Assembly: GCA_016870195.1 (NCBI GenBank)
Contig: VGCC01000003.1
Location: 1 to 64,000, forward strand
Source of the DNA: Actinomycetota bacterium
Lineage (GTDB): Bacteria; Actinomycetota; Actinomycetes; S36-B12
Direction: 5' to 3'
DNA: 64,000 bases
Under the pieces are notes generated by a model. The model did no database searches and had not been told where the DNA came from. It was given only the letters and a program-made list of their open reading frames with translations. Numbering within the stretch: the stretch's first letter is position 1; every line of letters starts with the position of its first letter. This document shows, piece after piece, positions 1 through 7,443 of the stretch. A program made the translations under genes and the position numbers.

Positions 1-254
1 CCACGCAGTCCGCTCCGCCATCACCTCCCCAGCGTCGCGGGCCTCGTCGGCCAAGAACCGGTAGCCGAACTCCGGGTCGTCCCCGTGCGCGTCGAACAAG
101 GCATTCGCCCGATACGCCTCAACGAGCTCGGCATGGGTGACCGGGTTGGCCAGCCACCGGTAATAGGGCTGGCGAGCAAGCGTGAGCACCCGACACGTCA
201 CCGCAACGGGTATCCCGTCCGCAGCCAGCTCGCTCACGAGCGGGTAGAGCCTTT
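1..254 (-). CDS. IS3-family transposase OrfB, N-terminal part (5' portion only)
   Basis: Translating the minus strand in the frame -1 to OrfA gives 'YPLVSELAADGIPVAVTCRV', then 'RQPYYRWL' and 'HGDDPEFGYRFLADEA', continuing to base 1. This is the N-terminal HTH_21-type region of IS3-family OrfB, upstream of the DDE integrase core, which lies outside the window. The ORF track misses it because it lacks an ATG and runs off the edge. It would be made as an OrfAB fusion after -1 slippage. The catalytic DDE residues cannot be checked here. Confidence 0.8.
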
Positions 255-551
255 TCCCGGCAAGTTCGCCTGCGACAGGTACGCAGCAGCACGGCGCAGA
301 ACCTCGTTCTCCTGCTCCAGCAGCCGATTCCGCTTACGCAACTCACGCAGCTCCGCCGACTCCAACGACGTCACGCCGGACCTACGCCCGGCCTCCACGT
401 CGGCCTGGCGCAGCCAGTTCTGCAAGCAGGTCTCAGAAATCCCGAAATCCTCGGCAATCGCCTTGATCGTCACCCCAGGCTCACGGCGCTGGGCAAACGC
501 CACGACATCGTCGCGGAACTCTCTCGGATAGGCCTTCGGCACGACAAACAT
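234..551 (-). CDS. IS3-family transposase OrfA (helix-turn-helix)
   Basis: About 105 residues. It has the usual OrfA layout: an N-terminal HTH ('AYPREFRDDVVAFAQ', then 'IKAIAEDFGISETCLQNWLRQ') followed by a leucine-zipper-like coiled coil ('ELRELRKRNRLLEQENEVLRR'). The ORF-track start is the ATG at 551, but the GTG at 542 ('VPKAYPREF') matches the family N-terminus better; the ATG lies almost on the junction with the ABC gene. OrfA ends at 234 and overlaps the orfB frame, and a slippery heptamer lies 16 bases before its stop. Known role of the family: the OrfA HTH binds the IS ends, and an OrfAB frameshift fusion is the active transposase. This copy is probably immobile unless a complete copy exists elsewhere. 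Confidence 0.85.
   Translation of the reverse strand: MFVVPKAYPREFRDDVVAFAQRREPGVTIKAIAEDFGISETCLQNWLRQADVEAGRRSGVTSLESAELRELRKRNRLLEQENEVLRRAAAYLSQANLPGKGSTRS
252..258 (-). other. Probable -1 programmed frameshift heptamer of the IS3 element
   Basis: On the minus strand the zero frame reads ccG GGA AAA GGC, so G GGA AAA has the X XXY YYZ form. Slipping back one base continues straight into the orfB frame ('KRLYPLVSEL'). IS3-family elements are known to make OrfAB by this kind of slippage. Confidence 0.65.
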
Positions 552-552
552 C

Positions 553-897
553 CGGGTGTTTGTCGCTCAAGGAATTGCGGAAGACCACTCGGTCCTGCTG
601 TTAGACGAGCCGCTGACCGGTTTGGATATAACCTCAGCAAGAATCATCGATGGAATCATTCACGATGAGTCTTCACGCGGCTACTCGGTGGTGTTGACGA
701 CGCATGATCTCGAGGAAGCCAAAGCAGCCGACCATGTGATTCTCACGTCAGGTCGGGTAGTCGCCTCTGGGCCACCGCGCAGGTCCTCACGTCGAAGAAT
801 CTCACGCAGGCTTACGGGCTGGGAGCTCTCCACGACCAAGACGATGCAGCAGCGCTGTTCCCTACGGAACATCATCATGAAGAAGGTGGCCACTGAA
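553..897 (+). pseudogene. Metal ABC transporter ATP-binding protein, C-terminal remnant (frameshifted)
   Basis: The sequence reads '(R)VFVAQGIAEDHSVLLLDEP' then 'LTGLD' and 'VVLTTHDLEEAKAADHVIL', which is the region from just after the ABC signature through Walker B and the switch histidine of a Znu/Mnt-type ATPase. The Walker A half has been lost at the IS junction. A one-base frame change near 770-780 is needed to continue into 'AQVLTSKNLTQAYGLGALHD' and a histidine-rich end 'EHHHEEGGH', typical of metal-importer ATPases. It stops at 895-897, convergent with the intact importer operon. With both a 5' truncation and a frameshift it is very unlikely to work. It may be the remains of a second zinc or manganese importer. 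Confidence 0.8.
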
Positions 898-903
898 GGG
901 TGC

Positions 904-1773
904 TCAGGGCGACATCGATTCGGGAACTCGCGTTCGGATAAGCCGGAGTGGGCTCTGACGCACGATGAGCACAACCACTGCTACTACCGCAACCTCACCG
1001 ATCGCCACAAGTGCAATCGTCGGTCCAGAAGGCCATGCCAAGTGGTAACTCGCCACGAGACCAACAACCGCAGCAGCAGCACCTAGCGCGGCAGCCAGCG
1101 GAATGGTGCGTGAAAGGCGTTGCGTCATGAGCCGGGCCGCAACCGCTGGCGAGGTGATCAGAGTGATCACCATGAGAACTCCCACACTCGTCAGTCCGAT
1201 CACCACCACTAGGGCCAGCGAGCCAATGAGCAGCGTATCCAGAAGTCCCACTCTGACACCTACCGATCTCGCATGGCCAGCATCGAAAGTGGAGATGCCT
1301 ATGAGCGGAGAGAGCCACCACAGCCCGAACAGCACGACAGTAGAGAGCACCAACTGAACGACAATGTCCGTGGAAGTAACGGTCAACGGATTCCCGAACA
1401 GGATGTGTGAGAGTGCCCGTGGATCGCCGATGAGACCCACGCCAATCACACCCAGCGCAAACAGTCCTTGTCCTACTACTCCGATGGCGCTGTCCTCCGG
1501 GACTTTCACCCGAATGATGAGCAGCGCTACCAGCAGCGCCATGAGAAGAGCCGCCAAGATCCCTCCCACGGCCAGTGAGATGCCAAGGAATGCAGCAGCC
1601 GCAACGCCGGCCAGGATCGAGTGGCTCATTGCATCCGTCAGGTAGACCAAACGCTTGTACACCGCCCACACACCGATCACGGGGGCCGTGATTCCAATCG
1701 CGAGACTGCTGATGAAGGCTCGCTGCATGAAGCTCGAAGCGAATGGCTCGAAGATCCAGCTGACCAGATCCAT
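904..1773 (-). CDS. znuB: Zinc/manganese ABC transporter permease (ABC-3 family, ZnuB-like)
   Basis: About 289 residues, strongly hydrophobic with around eight to nine membrane segments ('ALLMALLVALLIIRVKVPEDSAIGV' region, 'VLMVITLITSPAVAARLM' region), as in ABC-3 permeases of the ZnuB/MntB type. The start is taken at the ATG at 1771-1773, which overlaps the TGA of the upstream ATPase gene (TGATG); the TTG at 1776 in the ORF track is less likely. It would form the membrane channel for a divalent metal, with the ATPase and binding protein encoded just upstream. The Zur box before the first gene argues for zinc rather than manganese. The order is binding protein, ATPase, permease on the minus strand. 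Confidence 0.9.
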   Translation of the reverse strand: MDLVSWIFEPFASSFMQRAFISSLAIGITAPVIGVWAVYKRLVYLTDAMSHSILAGVAAAAFLGISLAVGGILAALLMALLVALLIIRVKVPEDSAIGVVGQGLFALGVIGVGLIGDPRALSHILFGNPLTVTSTDIVVQLVLSTVVLFGLWWLSPLIGISTFDAGHARSVGVRVGLLDTLLIGSLALVVVIGLTSVGVLMVITLITSPAVAARLMTQRLSRTIPLAAALGAAAAVVGLVASYHLAWPSGPTIALVAIGEVAVVAVVVLIVRQSPLRLIRTRVPESMSP

Positions 1774-2564
1774 CAAGGACTCCGGTCTGCACGATGATTC
1801 GAGGTGAATACTCGAGCAATACCCGCATCATCAAGGACCTCTCTCGACGGACCATCAGAGATGATCCTCTGATTGAGGGCGATTGCTCGAGGAAAGGTGT
1901 CGCGGGCAGTGGCGATCTCATGCAGAGCGCAGAGCACTGTCACATTGCTGGCGGACATATCCCGCAGCGTGCGGGAGAGTAGTTCGGAACTCTGAATGTC
2001 GAGCCCGGCATAAGGCTCATCAAGAAGGAGAACCTCAGGTTCTTGGACCATTGCTCGCGCGAGCAGGACGCGCTGCGCCTGCCCTCCGGACAACGTGCCG
2101 ATCACGCGGTCAGCAAGTGCGACCAACTCGAACTGGGCCAAGGCCTCGCGCGCGGCGTCAAGATCATCGCGCGAGGGCCTCATCCATCTACGCGTGAGCG
2201 CTCTTCGACCAGCTACCGTCACATCCAGAACTGTCAAAGGCAAGTCCCACCGCGCACTAGCTCGCTGGGGAACGTACGCGATGTGCGTTCCCCAATCCTG
2301 ATGGTGGCACTCCTTGCCTCTGACGTAGACCTCCCCTGTCGCCGACTCCATGCCTGCCATGGATCGCAATAACGATGACTTACCTGCACCATTAGGTCCC
2401 ACGAGAGCTACAGCCTCACCGAATCCAAGAGTGAAGGAGACGGAATCCACTGCTACGACAGAGCCGTAACTCACCGTGAGGTGGCGGACCTCGACAACAG
2501 GGGGTTCGTGAGCGAGAGGTCCGCCACCCATGGGTGCGATGTCAGTCAACGCACCCAAGACCAC
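1773..2564 (-). CDS. znuC: Zinc ABC transporter ATP-binding protein (ZnuC-like)
   Basis: All ABC ATPase motifs are visible: Walker A 'GPNGAGKSS', a Q-loop in 'YVPQRASARW', signature 'LSGGQAQRVLLARAM', Walker B 'VLLLDEPYAGLD' and the switch histidine in 'ALHEIA'. The length, about 250-263 residues, is normal. The GTG start at 2564 overlaps the end of the binding-protein gene by about 23 bases; an ATG at 2531 would give an N-terminus 11 residues shorter, and neither has an obvious strong ribosome site. It energises metal import together with the permease whose start it overlaps. This intact copy contrasts with the broken ATPase fragment at 553-897. Confidence 0.92.
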   Translation of the reverse strand: MVLGALTDIAPMGGGPLAHEPPVVEVRHLTVSYGSVVAVDSVSFTLGFGEAVALVGPNGAGKSSLLRSMAGMESATGEVYVRGKECHHQDWGTHIAYVPQRASARWDLPLTVLDVTVAGRRALTRRWMRPSRDDLDAAREALAQFELVALADRVIGTLSGGQAQRVLLARAMVQEPEVLLLDEPYAGLDIQSSELLSRTLRDMSASNVTVLCALHEIATARDTFPRAIALNQRIISDGPSREVLDDAGIARVFTSNHRADRSP

Positions 2565-3498
2565 GTGACAATCGCTGTGCGTTGTCCTTCATAACAGAGA
2601 TGTAGTCCTGACCGGGCCCTATTGCCTCCTCAGGATCGAATTCGAGGGCTGCCAGAAGATCAACGTTGGCTCCGATCTCGCTCGCAACCGTCTCAGAGAG
2701 CTCTGGTGAGAGTTGCTCCTCGAAGAAGACCGTGCGTACCCCGGCCGCCTTGGCATCGCGCGCGATCTCCTCCAGTGTCGCGGGATCAGGCTGCTCATCC
2801 TTCGAGACACCGGCAATCGCGATTTGAGTGAGGCCATAACGCTGCGCCAGGTAATTGAAGGCTGCATGCGAGGTAACGATTGTCGTTACTTCGCAGTCCT
2901 TCAGTTTCCCGCGCAATTCATCGTCAACAGACTGAAGTTTCCGGATGAGTTCCTTCGCGTTGCTGTCGAACTGCTCTGCCCTAGCAGGATCGATAGAGCC
3001 GAGCACTGCTGCAACCTCCACCGCCATCGCCTGCATCTGGCTCGGATCAAGCCAGACATGCGGGTCCTTGTTGCCCGTCAGCGACTCCTTGCCGAGATCT
3101 CCAGGTGCATCGAGAAGAGTGACTCCTGGTGACGTCAGCAGATCACTCACTGCGATGTCTTCAGGGAGCTGATCCACCGCTCGCTGAACGTCAGGCTGGA
3201 AGTCGGATCCGAGATAGAACACCGCCTTTGCTCCTTCCAGTGCCGTGATGGACTTGGGATCCAGTGACAGATCATGCGGCTCAGCACCCGTCGGTGTGAG
3301 GCCAACAACAGACACCGACTCCTTGCCGATCTCCTGGACAAGCCACTCAATCGGATAGAAGTTGGCAACAACCGGAAGGGCATCACTCTGCTCCGAGGAA
3401 CCGATCGATTCGCCATTCCCTGATGAACAGGCCGACACGAGCACGCATGCCGATAGCGCAATACCCGTTAAGGCCGTCGCCCGGAAACCGTAGGTCAT
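2542..3498 (-). CDS. znuA: Zinc-binding lipoprotein of ABC importer (ZnuA-like)
   Basis: 318 residues with a lipoprotein signal ('IALSACVLVSACSSGNG', lipobox VSAC), so it should be anchored outside the membrane. The metal ligands expected of cluster A-I proteins are present: His in 'TGAEPHDLSLD', His in 'DPHVWLDPSQM', His in 'VTSHAAFNYLA' and an acidic ligand in 'VFFEEQLS'. The long histidine-rich loop of many zinc-specific members is absent, so metal specificity cannot be settled from the protein alone. It is the first gene of the operon and a Zur-like palindrome lies 19-33 bases upstream of its start, which favours zinc. Confidence 0.92.
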   Translation of the reverse strand: MTYGFRATALTGIALSACVLVSACSSGNGESIGSSEQSDALPVVANFYPIEWLVQEIGKESVSVVGLTPTGAEPHDLSLDPKSITALEGAKAVFYLGSDFQPDVQRAVDQLPEDIAVSDLLTSPGVTLLDAPGDLGKESLTGNKDPHVWLDPSQMQAMAVEVAAVLGSIDPARAEQFDSNAKELIRKLQSVDDELRGKLKDCEVTTIVTSHAAFNYLAQRYGLTQIAIAGVSKDEQPDPATLEEIARDAKAAGVRTVFFEEQLSPELSETVASEIGANVDLLAALEFDPEEAIGPGQDYISVMKDNAQRLSRGLGCVD

Positions 3499-3516
3499 AT
3501 TTTCCTCATCTCTTAT

Positions 3517-3531
3517 TGATAATGATTGTCA
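3517..3531. promoter_or_regulatory. Zur box upstream of znuA
   Basis: TGATAATGATTGTCA, a near-perfect palindrome embedded in TTATTGATAATGATTGTCATTAAAT. It matches the actinobacterial Zur operator form and recurs at 4630 and 9564. It lies directly upstream of znuA (minus) and about 110 bases before zur (plus), so it could repress the importer and perhaps zur as well. Confidence 0.85.
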
Positions 3532-3641
3532 TTAAATCAGAGGATGTCGAGGTGGTCAAGATTCACAGTGCGGTGGATCCGGTGGGTCAGTGACGATGAC
3601 GCGTAGGCTCAGTCATCCAGTGAATGAAAGGGGTTGCGGGC

Positions 3642-4112
3642 ATGGCAAAGCAGGCAGAAGGCAAGGCCTCCGTCTCCCCCGGGACTCAGGTGACCCTTGC
3701 TATAGGTCAGCGATCCACCAAGCAGAGGGCGGCTGTCGCCACGGCTCTACGCGACATAGATGATTTCCGCTCGGCTCAGGAGATCTTTGAGATCGTGAAG
3801 TCACGAGGAGACAATGTCAGTCTCACAACGGTGTACCGATCTCTTCAGGCAATGGCCTCTATTGGCGATATCGATGTCCTGCTTAATTCCGAGGGTGAAG
3901 CCCTGTATCGGCGTTGTGGGCAGAGATCCGGACACCATCATCATTTGGTGTGCCGAAAGTGCGGATTCACAGTGGAAGTCGAGGGACCGGCCGTCGAACG
4001 CTGGACTCACGACGTGGCACGGAAACAGGGATTCACAGACATCAACCACACGCTCGATATCTTCGGCGTCTGTTCCTCCTGCGCCCGCAAGGCCAAGACC
4101 GCACGCGTCTAG
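3642..4112 (+). CDS. zur: Fur-family transcriptional repressor, zinc uptake regulator Zur
   Basis: 156 residues from the ATG at 3642, chosen because AAAGGGG lies eight bases upstream; the ATG at 3624 would place this site inside the gene. It has an N-terminal winged helix ('DFRSAQEIFEIVKSRGDNVSLTTVYRSLQAMA') and a C-terminal metal-binding dimerisation domain with 'GHHHHLVCRKCGF' and 'CSSC', the two CxxC pairs of the structural zinc site. The neighbours are a zinc importer and zinc-independent ribosomal proteins, each with a matching palindrome, so the zinc-sensing member of the family is by far the best call. It would repress these genes when zinc is plentiful. Confidence 0.92.
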   Translation: MAKQAEGKASVSPGTQVTLAIGQRSTKQRAAVATALRDIDDFRSAQEIFEIVKSRGDNVSLTTVYRSLQAMASIGDIDVLLNSEGEALYRRCGQRSGHHHHLVCRKCGFTVEVEGPAVERWTHDVARKQGFTDINHTLDIFGVCSSCARKAKTARV

Positions 4113-4156
4113 GAAGTCCTCCAATCGCGAGGGAAGCACGAGATCACTTAAGGCTG

Positions 4157-4321
4157 TTATCGACCTTCGCGGCACTCCACGTGCTTGCGCACCATGGGGT
4201 CGAATTTGCGCAAGACCAGACGATCAGGAGTGTTTCTCCTGTTCTTTCGAGTGACGTAGGTGTAACCCGTTCCGGCTGTTAAGCGCATCTTGACCAGTGG
4301 CCGCAATTCAGTTTTTGCCAC
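4157..4321 (-). CDS. rpmG2: 50S ribosomal protein L33, zinc-independent paralogue
   Basis: 54 residues: '[21 protein letters not shown]', then '[20 protein letters not shown]'. This is the bacterial L33 fold without the paired CxxC motifs of the zinc form; only one cysteine is left, near the C-terminus. The GTG start at 4321 overlaps the TAG stop of rpmB2 (TAGTG) and is preceded by AAAGGA, so the two genes are translationally coupled. Such paralogues replace zinc-containing L33 under zinc shortage and free ribosomal zinc. The Zur box upstream of rpmB2 supports this. Confidence 0.92.
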   Translation of the reverse strand: MAKTELRPLVKMRLTAGTGYTYVTRKNRRNTPDRLVLRKFDPMVRKHVECREGR

Positions 4322-4557
4322 TACATCCTTTCTCCACGCGCGAGCAGGTCTGCAATGACGGAATAAATTCCCCGTGCGTCGATCATCTTGATTCCCTTCG
4401 TGCTCACATTCAAGCTCACATCCCTGCGCAGACTGGGAACCCAATACCTCTTCTCCTGGATGTTGAGCCTGAACTGCCTCTTGGTTCGCACATGCGAGTG
4501 ACTAATGGTGTGACCAAAACCCATGACTGCGCCTGTTACCTGACAATGCTGCGCCAC
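4321..4557 (-). CDS. rpmB2: 50S ribosomal protein L28, zinc-independent paralogue
   Basis: 78 residues starting at a GTG ('(M)[14 protein letters not shown]', '[14 protein letters not shown]'), with GGAG seven bases upstream; the ORF-track start at 4614 is too far out. It is a clear L28 but the second CxxC of the zinc form is missing ('[11 protein letters not shown]' in its place) and the first is reduced to one cysteine. It is the first gene of an rpmB2-rpmG2 unit transcribed away from mrf. On the minus strand TTGACA lies inside the Zur box, followed after 17 bases by TAGCGC, a plausible -10, so Zur would block the promoter directly. Confidence 0.92.
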   Translation of the reverse strand: MAQHCQVTGAVMGFGHTISHSHVRTKRQFRLNIQEKRYWVPSLRRDVSLNVSTKGIKMIDARGIYSVIADLLARGERM

Positions 4558-4629
4558 GTGAACTCCATCGACTCGTGATTCTTCATGGCAACGGCTCTTG
4601 CACAATCGACACACCCGCGCTAACGTTTA

Positions 4630-4644
4630 TGATAATCATTGTCA
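4630..4644. promoter_or_regulatory. Zur box between rpmB2 and the mrf-like gene
   Basis: TGATAATCATTGTCA. It overlaps a TATGAT -10 reading towards the mrf-like gene and a TTGACA -35 reading towards rpmB2, so one Zur dimer could shut both divergent promoters. The same core occurs at 3517 and 9564. Confidence 0.88.
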
Positions 4645-4656
4645 ATAAGGAGATCA

Positions 4657-5781
4657 ATGGCACTGCTGGTCACAACCCTGCACGGCCTCTCCCGCACCTA
4701 CCTCGATGAGGTCGGCAGCGAGCTCATCAGGGGGTACCCCGAAGCAGTCGCCATTTCCTACCGCCGAACAGGGGACGCACAGTCCCCGATCACGTGCCGT
4801 GTGACCGACGCCATGGGGTTGGTGAGTGACGACATCGTCGAGATGCGCCATGACTGTCTCTCCTGCCTCGTGCGCGAGCATACGTACGAGGAACTTCGCC
4901 GATTGGACCAGCGTGGAGTCTGGACACATGCCCTGGTGAGCCTCCCCCCGGGCGTAGACGCCAGCGCCTTCCCTCAATTGGCCGAGGCGTTCCAAGAGGA
5001 TGAAGCAGATGACTTCACCATGAGCATCAGTTCATGCATTGTCGTGTGCGATGCGGTGCTCCTGCAGGACCAATTGGAGAACCCCACGCTGCTTCGGGAT
5101 TGGGATCTCAGCGTGGTTGCCACTGACGAGCGCTCGGTCGGTGAGGTGGTGGCTCGGTATGTGGAGTTTGCGGACGTCATTGTCACGGTGAACACCCACA
5201 GGCTTCGATCAGAGAGCGAATGCGCATTTCAGGAAGTCATTGCGCAGCTCAATCCCGATGCCTTGGTGTGTGAATTTGAACGGATTGGTGCAGTCGCGCC
5301 TGCCCAGCTGTGGTCAGCCGGATTTGACCTCGATCATCCGCGGCGCCAGAGCCCCATCACGAGCGAGTACATACCGTCCCAGACTCCCCTGGCTCAGCAT
5401 GTAAACAAAGTCATCTGGCGCGGTGATCGGCCGCTCCATCCCCTTCGATACTCACGCATCCTCGATGAGGACCTGATTGACGTGTTTCGCAGCCGCGGCA
5501 ACCTCTGGTTCGCCACACATGTGACGTCCCAGATCGGATGGGAGTCAGTGGGCGAATTGTGCTCTCTGGCGATCATCCAACCCTGGAACCACACCGTCAC
5601 CGGTGCAGAGAACTACTTGATCATGGTCGGTCACGATCTCGACGCCCTCGCAATTCAGGACGCCCTAAACGGCTGTCTCCTGACTGATGCGGAGATGAGC
5701 GAGGGCATAGACGCATGGAAATCCTTGGAAGATCCTTTCGCAGACGCACTACGAACGATGTTCATCGAAGAAGGTGAGTGA
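4657..5781 (+). CDS. mrf: CobW-related protein without P-loop, Mrf-like (ribosome hibernation/zinc response)
   Basis: 374 residues from the ATG at 4657, just after AAGGAG; the TTG at 4639 would lie inside the Zur box. The N-terminal region resembles CobW GTPases but has no GxxGxGK(S/T) P-loop. It keeps a cysteine pair in '[19 protein letters not shown]', where true CobW proteins have CxCC. The C-terminus has the CobW C-terminal layout ('[20 protein letters not shown]', '[10 protein letters not shown]'). A protein of this kind sits next to or divergent from the zinc-free rpmB in mycobacteria (Mrf, which recruits the hibernation factor under zinc starvation). Assignment of that exact role here is inference from position and family. 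It is coupled to rpmE2 downstream. Confidence 0.75.
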   Translation: MALLVTTLHGLSRTYLDEVGSELIRGYPEAVAISYRRTGDAQSPITCRVTDAMGLVSDDIVEMRHDCLSCLVREHTYEELRRLDQRGVWTHALVSLPPGVDASAFPQLAEAFQEDEADDFTMSISSCIVVCDAVLLQDQLENPTLLRDWDLSVVATDERSVGEVVARYVEFADVIVTVNTHRLRSESECAFQEVIAQLNPDALVCEFERIGAVAPAQLWSAGFDLDHPRRQSPITSEYIPSQTPLAQHVNKVIWRGDRPLHPLRYSRILDEDLIDVFRSRGNLWFATHVTSQIGWESVGELCSLAIIQPWNHTVTGAENYLIMVGHDLDALAIQDALNGCLLTDAEMSEGIDAWKSLEDPFADALRTMFIEEGE

Positions 5782-6047
5782 TGAAGGACGGCATACATCC
5801 TCGCTACGACTACATAGTCTTCCGAGACAAGTCGGCCGATCTGGCATTCTTGACTCGCTCAACCCTCACGTCCGAGAAGACCATCGTGTGGACGGATGGG
5901 ATTGAGTACCCCGTGTACGACGTCGACATCTCCCCTGCGAGCCATCCCTTCTATACGGGCAGTCGCCGGGTAGTGGATACCGCCGGACGAGTAGAAGGAT
6001 TCAATCGGCGTTACTCACGGAAATCTGCCGACACCGTTGAGGGTTAA
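5781..6047 (+). CDS. rpmE2: 50S ribosomal protein L31 type B (zinc-independent)
   Basis: 88 residues: '[20 protein letters not shown]', then '[24 protein letters not shown]', the standard L31 type B pattern with none of the zinc cysteines of type A. The ATG at 5781 overlaps the stop of the mrf-like gene (TGATG) with GAAGGTGAG upstream; the GTG at 5778 in the ORF track is less likely. Production should follow the Zur-controlled promoter at 4630. The 3' end overlaps by four bases the stop of the convergent ferredoxin-like gene. Confidence 0.95.
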   Translation: MKDGIHPRYDYIVFRDKSADLAFLTRSTLTSEKTIVWTDGIEYPVYDVDISPASHPFYTGSRRVVDTAGRVEGFNRRYSRKSADTVEG

Positions 6048-6403
6048 CCTGCTTTTCTGGATCGCTTGCGCTTTGCTGGTGGTCGAAACGAGTTGATCGC
6101 GAGATCCACCGGCATCAGTGCTGAACCAGGGCCACCCTGATTCAGCCAATCAACGAGATCGACTAGCGCGGATCGGGTATGCATCCAACCCAGCCAAGCA
6201 GGCTTCTCTCCTTGAGATCGCTGGCGCGGCTCGGGATGCACCACAATCACGTCCTTGCGGTCGCAGGGTCCGAGGCAGGCACTGGTGCGTATTTGGACTG
6301 AGGGGAGTTGTTGGCGAAGGAATTCAAGCCTTGCAGCTGCCTCCTTCTTGTTACCTGCTCCACAGCAACAGCCTCGGCACACGGTCAGCGAGCAACCTCC
6401 CAT
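6044..6403 (-). CDS. Small (2Fe-2S) ferredoxin-domain-like cysteine protein of the zinc operon
   Basis: 119 residues. The N-terminal part has '[11 protein letters not shown]' and later '[19 protein letters not shown]', the cysteine spacing of thioredoxin-like [2Fe-2S] ferredoxins, although here the cluster could be replaced by another metal. The tail is basic and proline-rich ('[14 protein letters not shown]'). Its ATG at 6403 overlaps the stop of the WD40 gene (TGATG), so it is the last gene of the Zur-controlled operon starting at rpmF2. Its role is unknown; a metal-sensing or metal-handling function is only an inference from the cysteines and the operon. Confidence 0.6.
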   Translation of the reverse strand: MGGCSLTVCRGCCCGAGNKKEAAARLEFLRQQLPSVQIRTSACLGPCDRKDVIVVHPEPRQRSQGEKPAWLGWMHTRSALVDLVDWLNQGGPGSALMPVDLAINSFRPPAKRKRSRKAG

Positions 6404-7443
6404 CAGGGCGTGCCTTCCTCGTCCACGTCAAGAGCGAAGACCGACCCTTCACTGTCGGCCACGAGGAGGAGCAGGGGATCAGCATGCCAGTGCAACGCGC
6501 GTATGTCGGGACCTGAACCCAGAACCTCTCTGATGGCGGAGAGCGGCTTCCCTTCGGTGCCCTTACTCGGCATGTAGAGGAGGACCTCACCCGAGCCCCA
6601 ACCGACTGCGAGCATCGGCTGACTCGGATGCCAGGCAAAATCAGCAATGTCTGCACCCTCTGATTCGGTTGCGGAAGTCAGCAGAACCGGAGCTCGGCCT
6701 CGAGGGCCGTTGCCACCGAAGTCCCAGACGCTCACCTCCGGAGCCCCATCATTGGCTAGGTACCGGCCCATGCTGTCAAAAGCAACACGGCTGATCTTGA
6801 AGGGATAGCCCTCCATCTCCAGGCGCGTGTCCTTATCGGATCGGAAAACCTGCAGGGTGGAGTCCTGGTTGCCCGACACGATCCATCGCCCATTCGGACT
6901 TGCTGCAATGGCCAAGAGCGAACCCTTGAATGGCATATGCGTGACCACTCCCGCTGACCGAGGCTCCACGATATTCACGCCGCCGTACGAGGCAACTGCC
7001 AACTTGTGCCACCCGCCAAGCCAGGCGAGGTCTGTAACCGTGCTCGCGTACTGATCCGAAGTCCACAATCTGTCCCCGGCCCTGTTAAAGACGGCGATCG
7101 ACCGCCCGATAGCTACAGCGAATCTCTCTTCGCTCACCCAGTAGGCCCTGGCACACCACTGTCCTTCAGACAGGGACGTCAGGTTCGCCGTGTGGGGTTC
7201 CCAGAGCCATGCACCGAATGGGCCCGTCAGTACAACTCGACGACCTCGCGGATCCACCGCACCCCATACGAGTCCTCCGTCTATTCGGGTTCGGCTCACG
7301 AGCGTCCCGTCCATGGCCGAAAGAGCGCTCACCTCTCCTTCGGAGCCCACCACAACGCAGATCTCCCCCGCTGAATCGAGAGCGACCGGCGCATCATCAA
7401 TACGGCTCTTCCACAACATTCCAGGTATTGATGTCATCAACAT
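6403..7443 (-). CDS. WD40-repeat protein of the Zur-controlled operon
   Basis: 346 residues from the ATG at 7443, which overlaps the CobW stop (TGATG) and has GGAAGGT about ten bases upstream; the ORF-track start at 7467 is too early. The protein shows several WD40-like beta-propeller blades ('AIAASPNGRWIVSGNQDSTLQVF', 'VAFDSMGRYLANDGAPEVSVWDF', 'DFAWHPSQPMLAVGWGSGEVLLY'). No signal peptide is seen, so it should be cytoplasmic. WD40 proteins have been noted next to CobW GTPases in other bacteria, presumably as docking partners; the ligand is not known. It is coupled to the CobW gene before it and the ferredoxin-like gene after it. Confidence 0.8.
   Translation of the reverse strand: MLMTSIPGMLWKSRIDDAPVALDSAGEICVVVGSEGEVSALSAMDGTLVSRTRIDGGLVWGAVDPRGRRVVLTGPFGAWLWEPHTANLTSLSEGQWCARAYWVSEERFAVAIGRSIAVFNRAGDRLWTSDQYASTVTDLAWLGGWHKLAVASYGGVNIVEPRSAGVVTHMPFKGSLLAIAASPNGRWIVSGNQDSTLQVFRSDKDTRLEMEGYPFKISRVAFDSMGRYLANDGAPEVSVWDFGGNGPRGRAPVLLTSATESEGADIADFAWHPSQPMLAVGWGSGEVLLYMPSKGTEGKPLSAIREVLGSGPDIRALHWHADPLLLLVADSEGSVFALDVDEEGTP

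Larger units (their letters stand above)
1..552 (-). mobile_element. IS3-family insertion sequence, partial (runs off left edge)
   Basis: The minus strand carries an IS3-type orfA followed by orfB in the -1 frame; orfB leaves the window. The element adjoins the interior of a metal ABC ATPase gene, whose reading frame resumes at about 553, just after where an 'LSGGQQQ' signature would lie. Only about ten bases separate the likely orfA start from the ATPase coding sequence, so the usual terminal inverted repeat and leader appear to be missing at this end. This suggests a truncated or rearranged copy rather than a clean insertion. Confidence 0.8.

Noticed and set aside
995-1921. 308-aa minus-strand ORF overlapping znuB and znuC
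   Set aside because: It is a shifted frame of the importer genes, rich in Arg, His, Cys and Gly, with no domain pattern.
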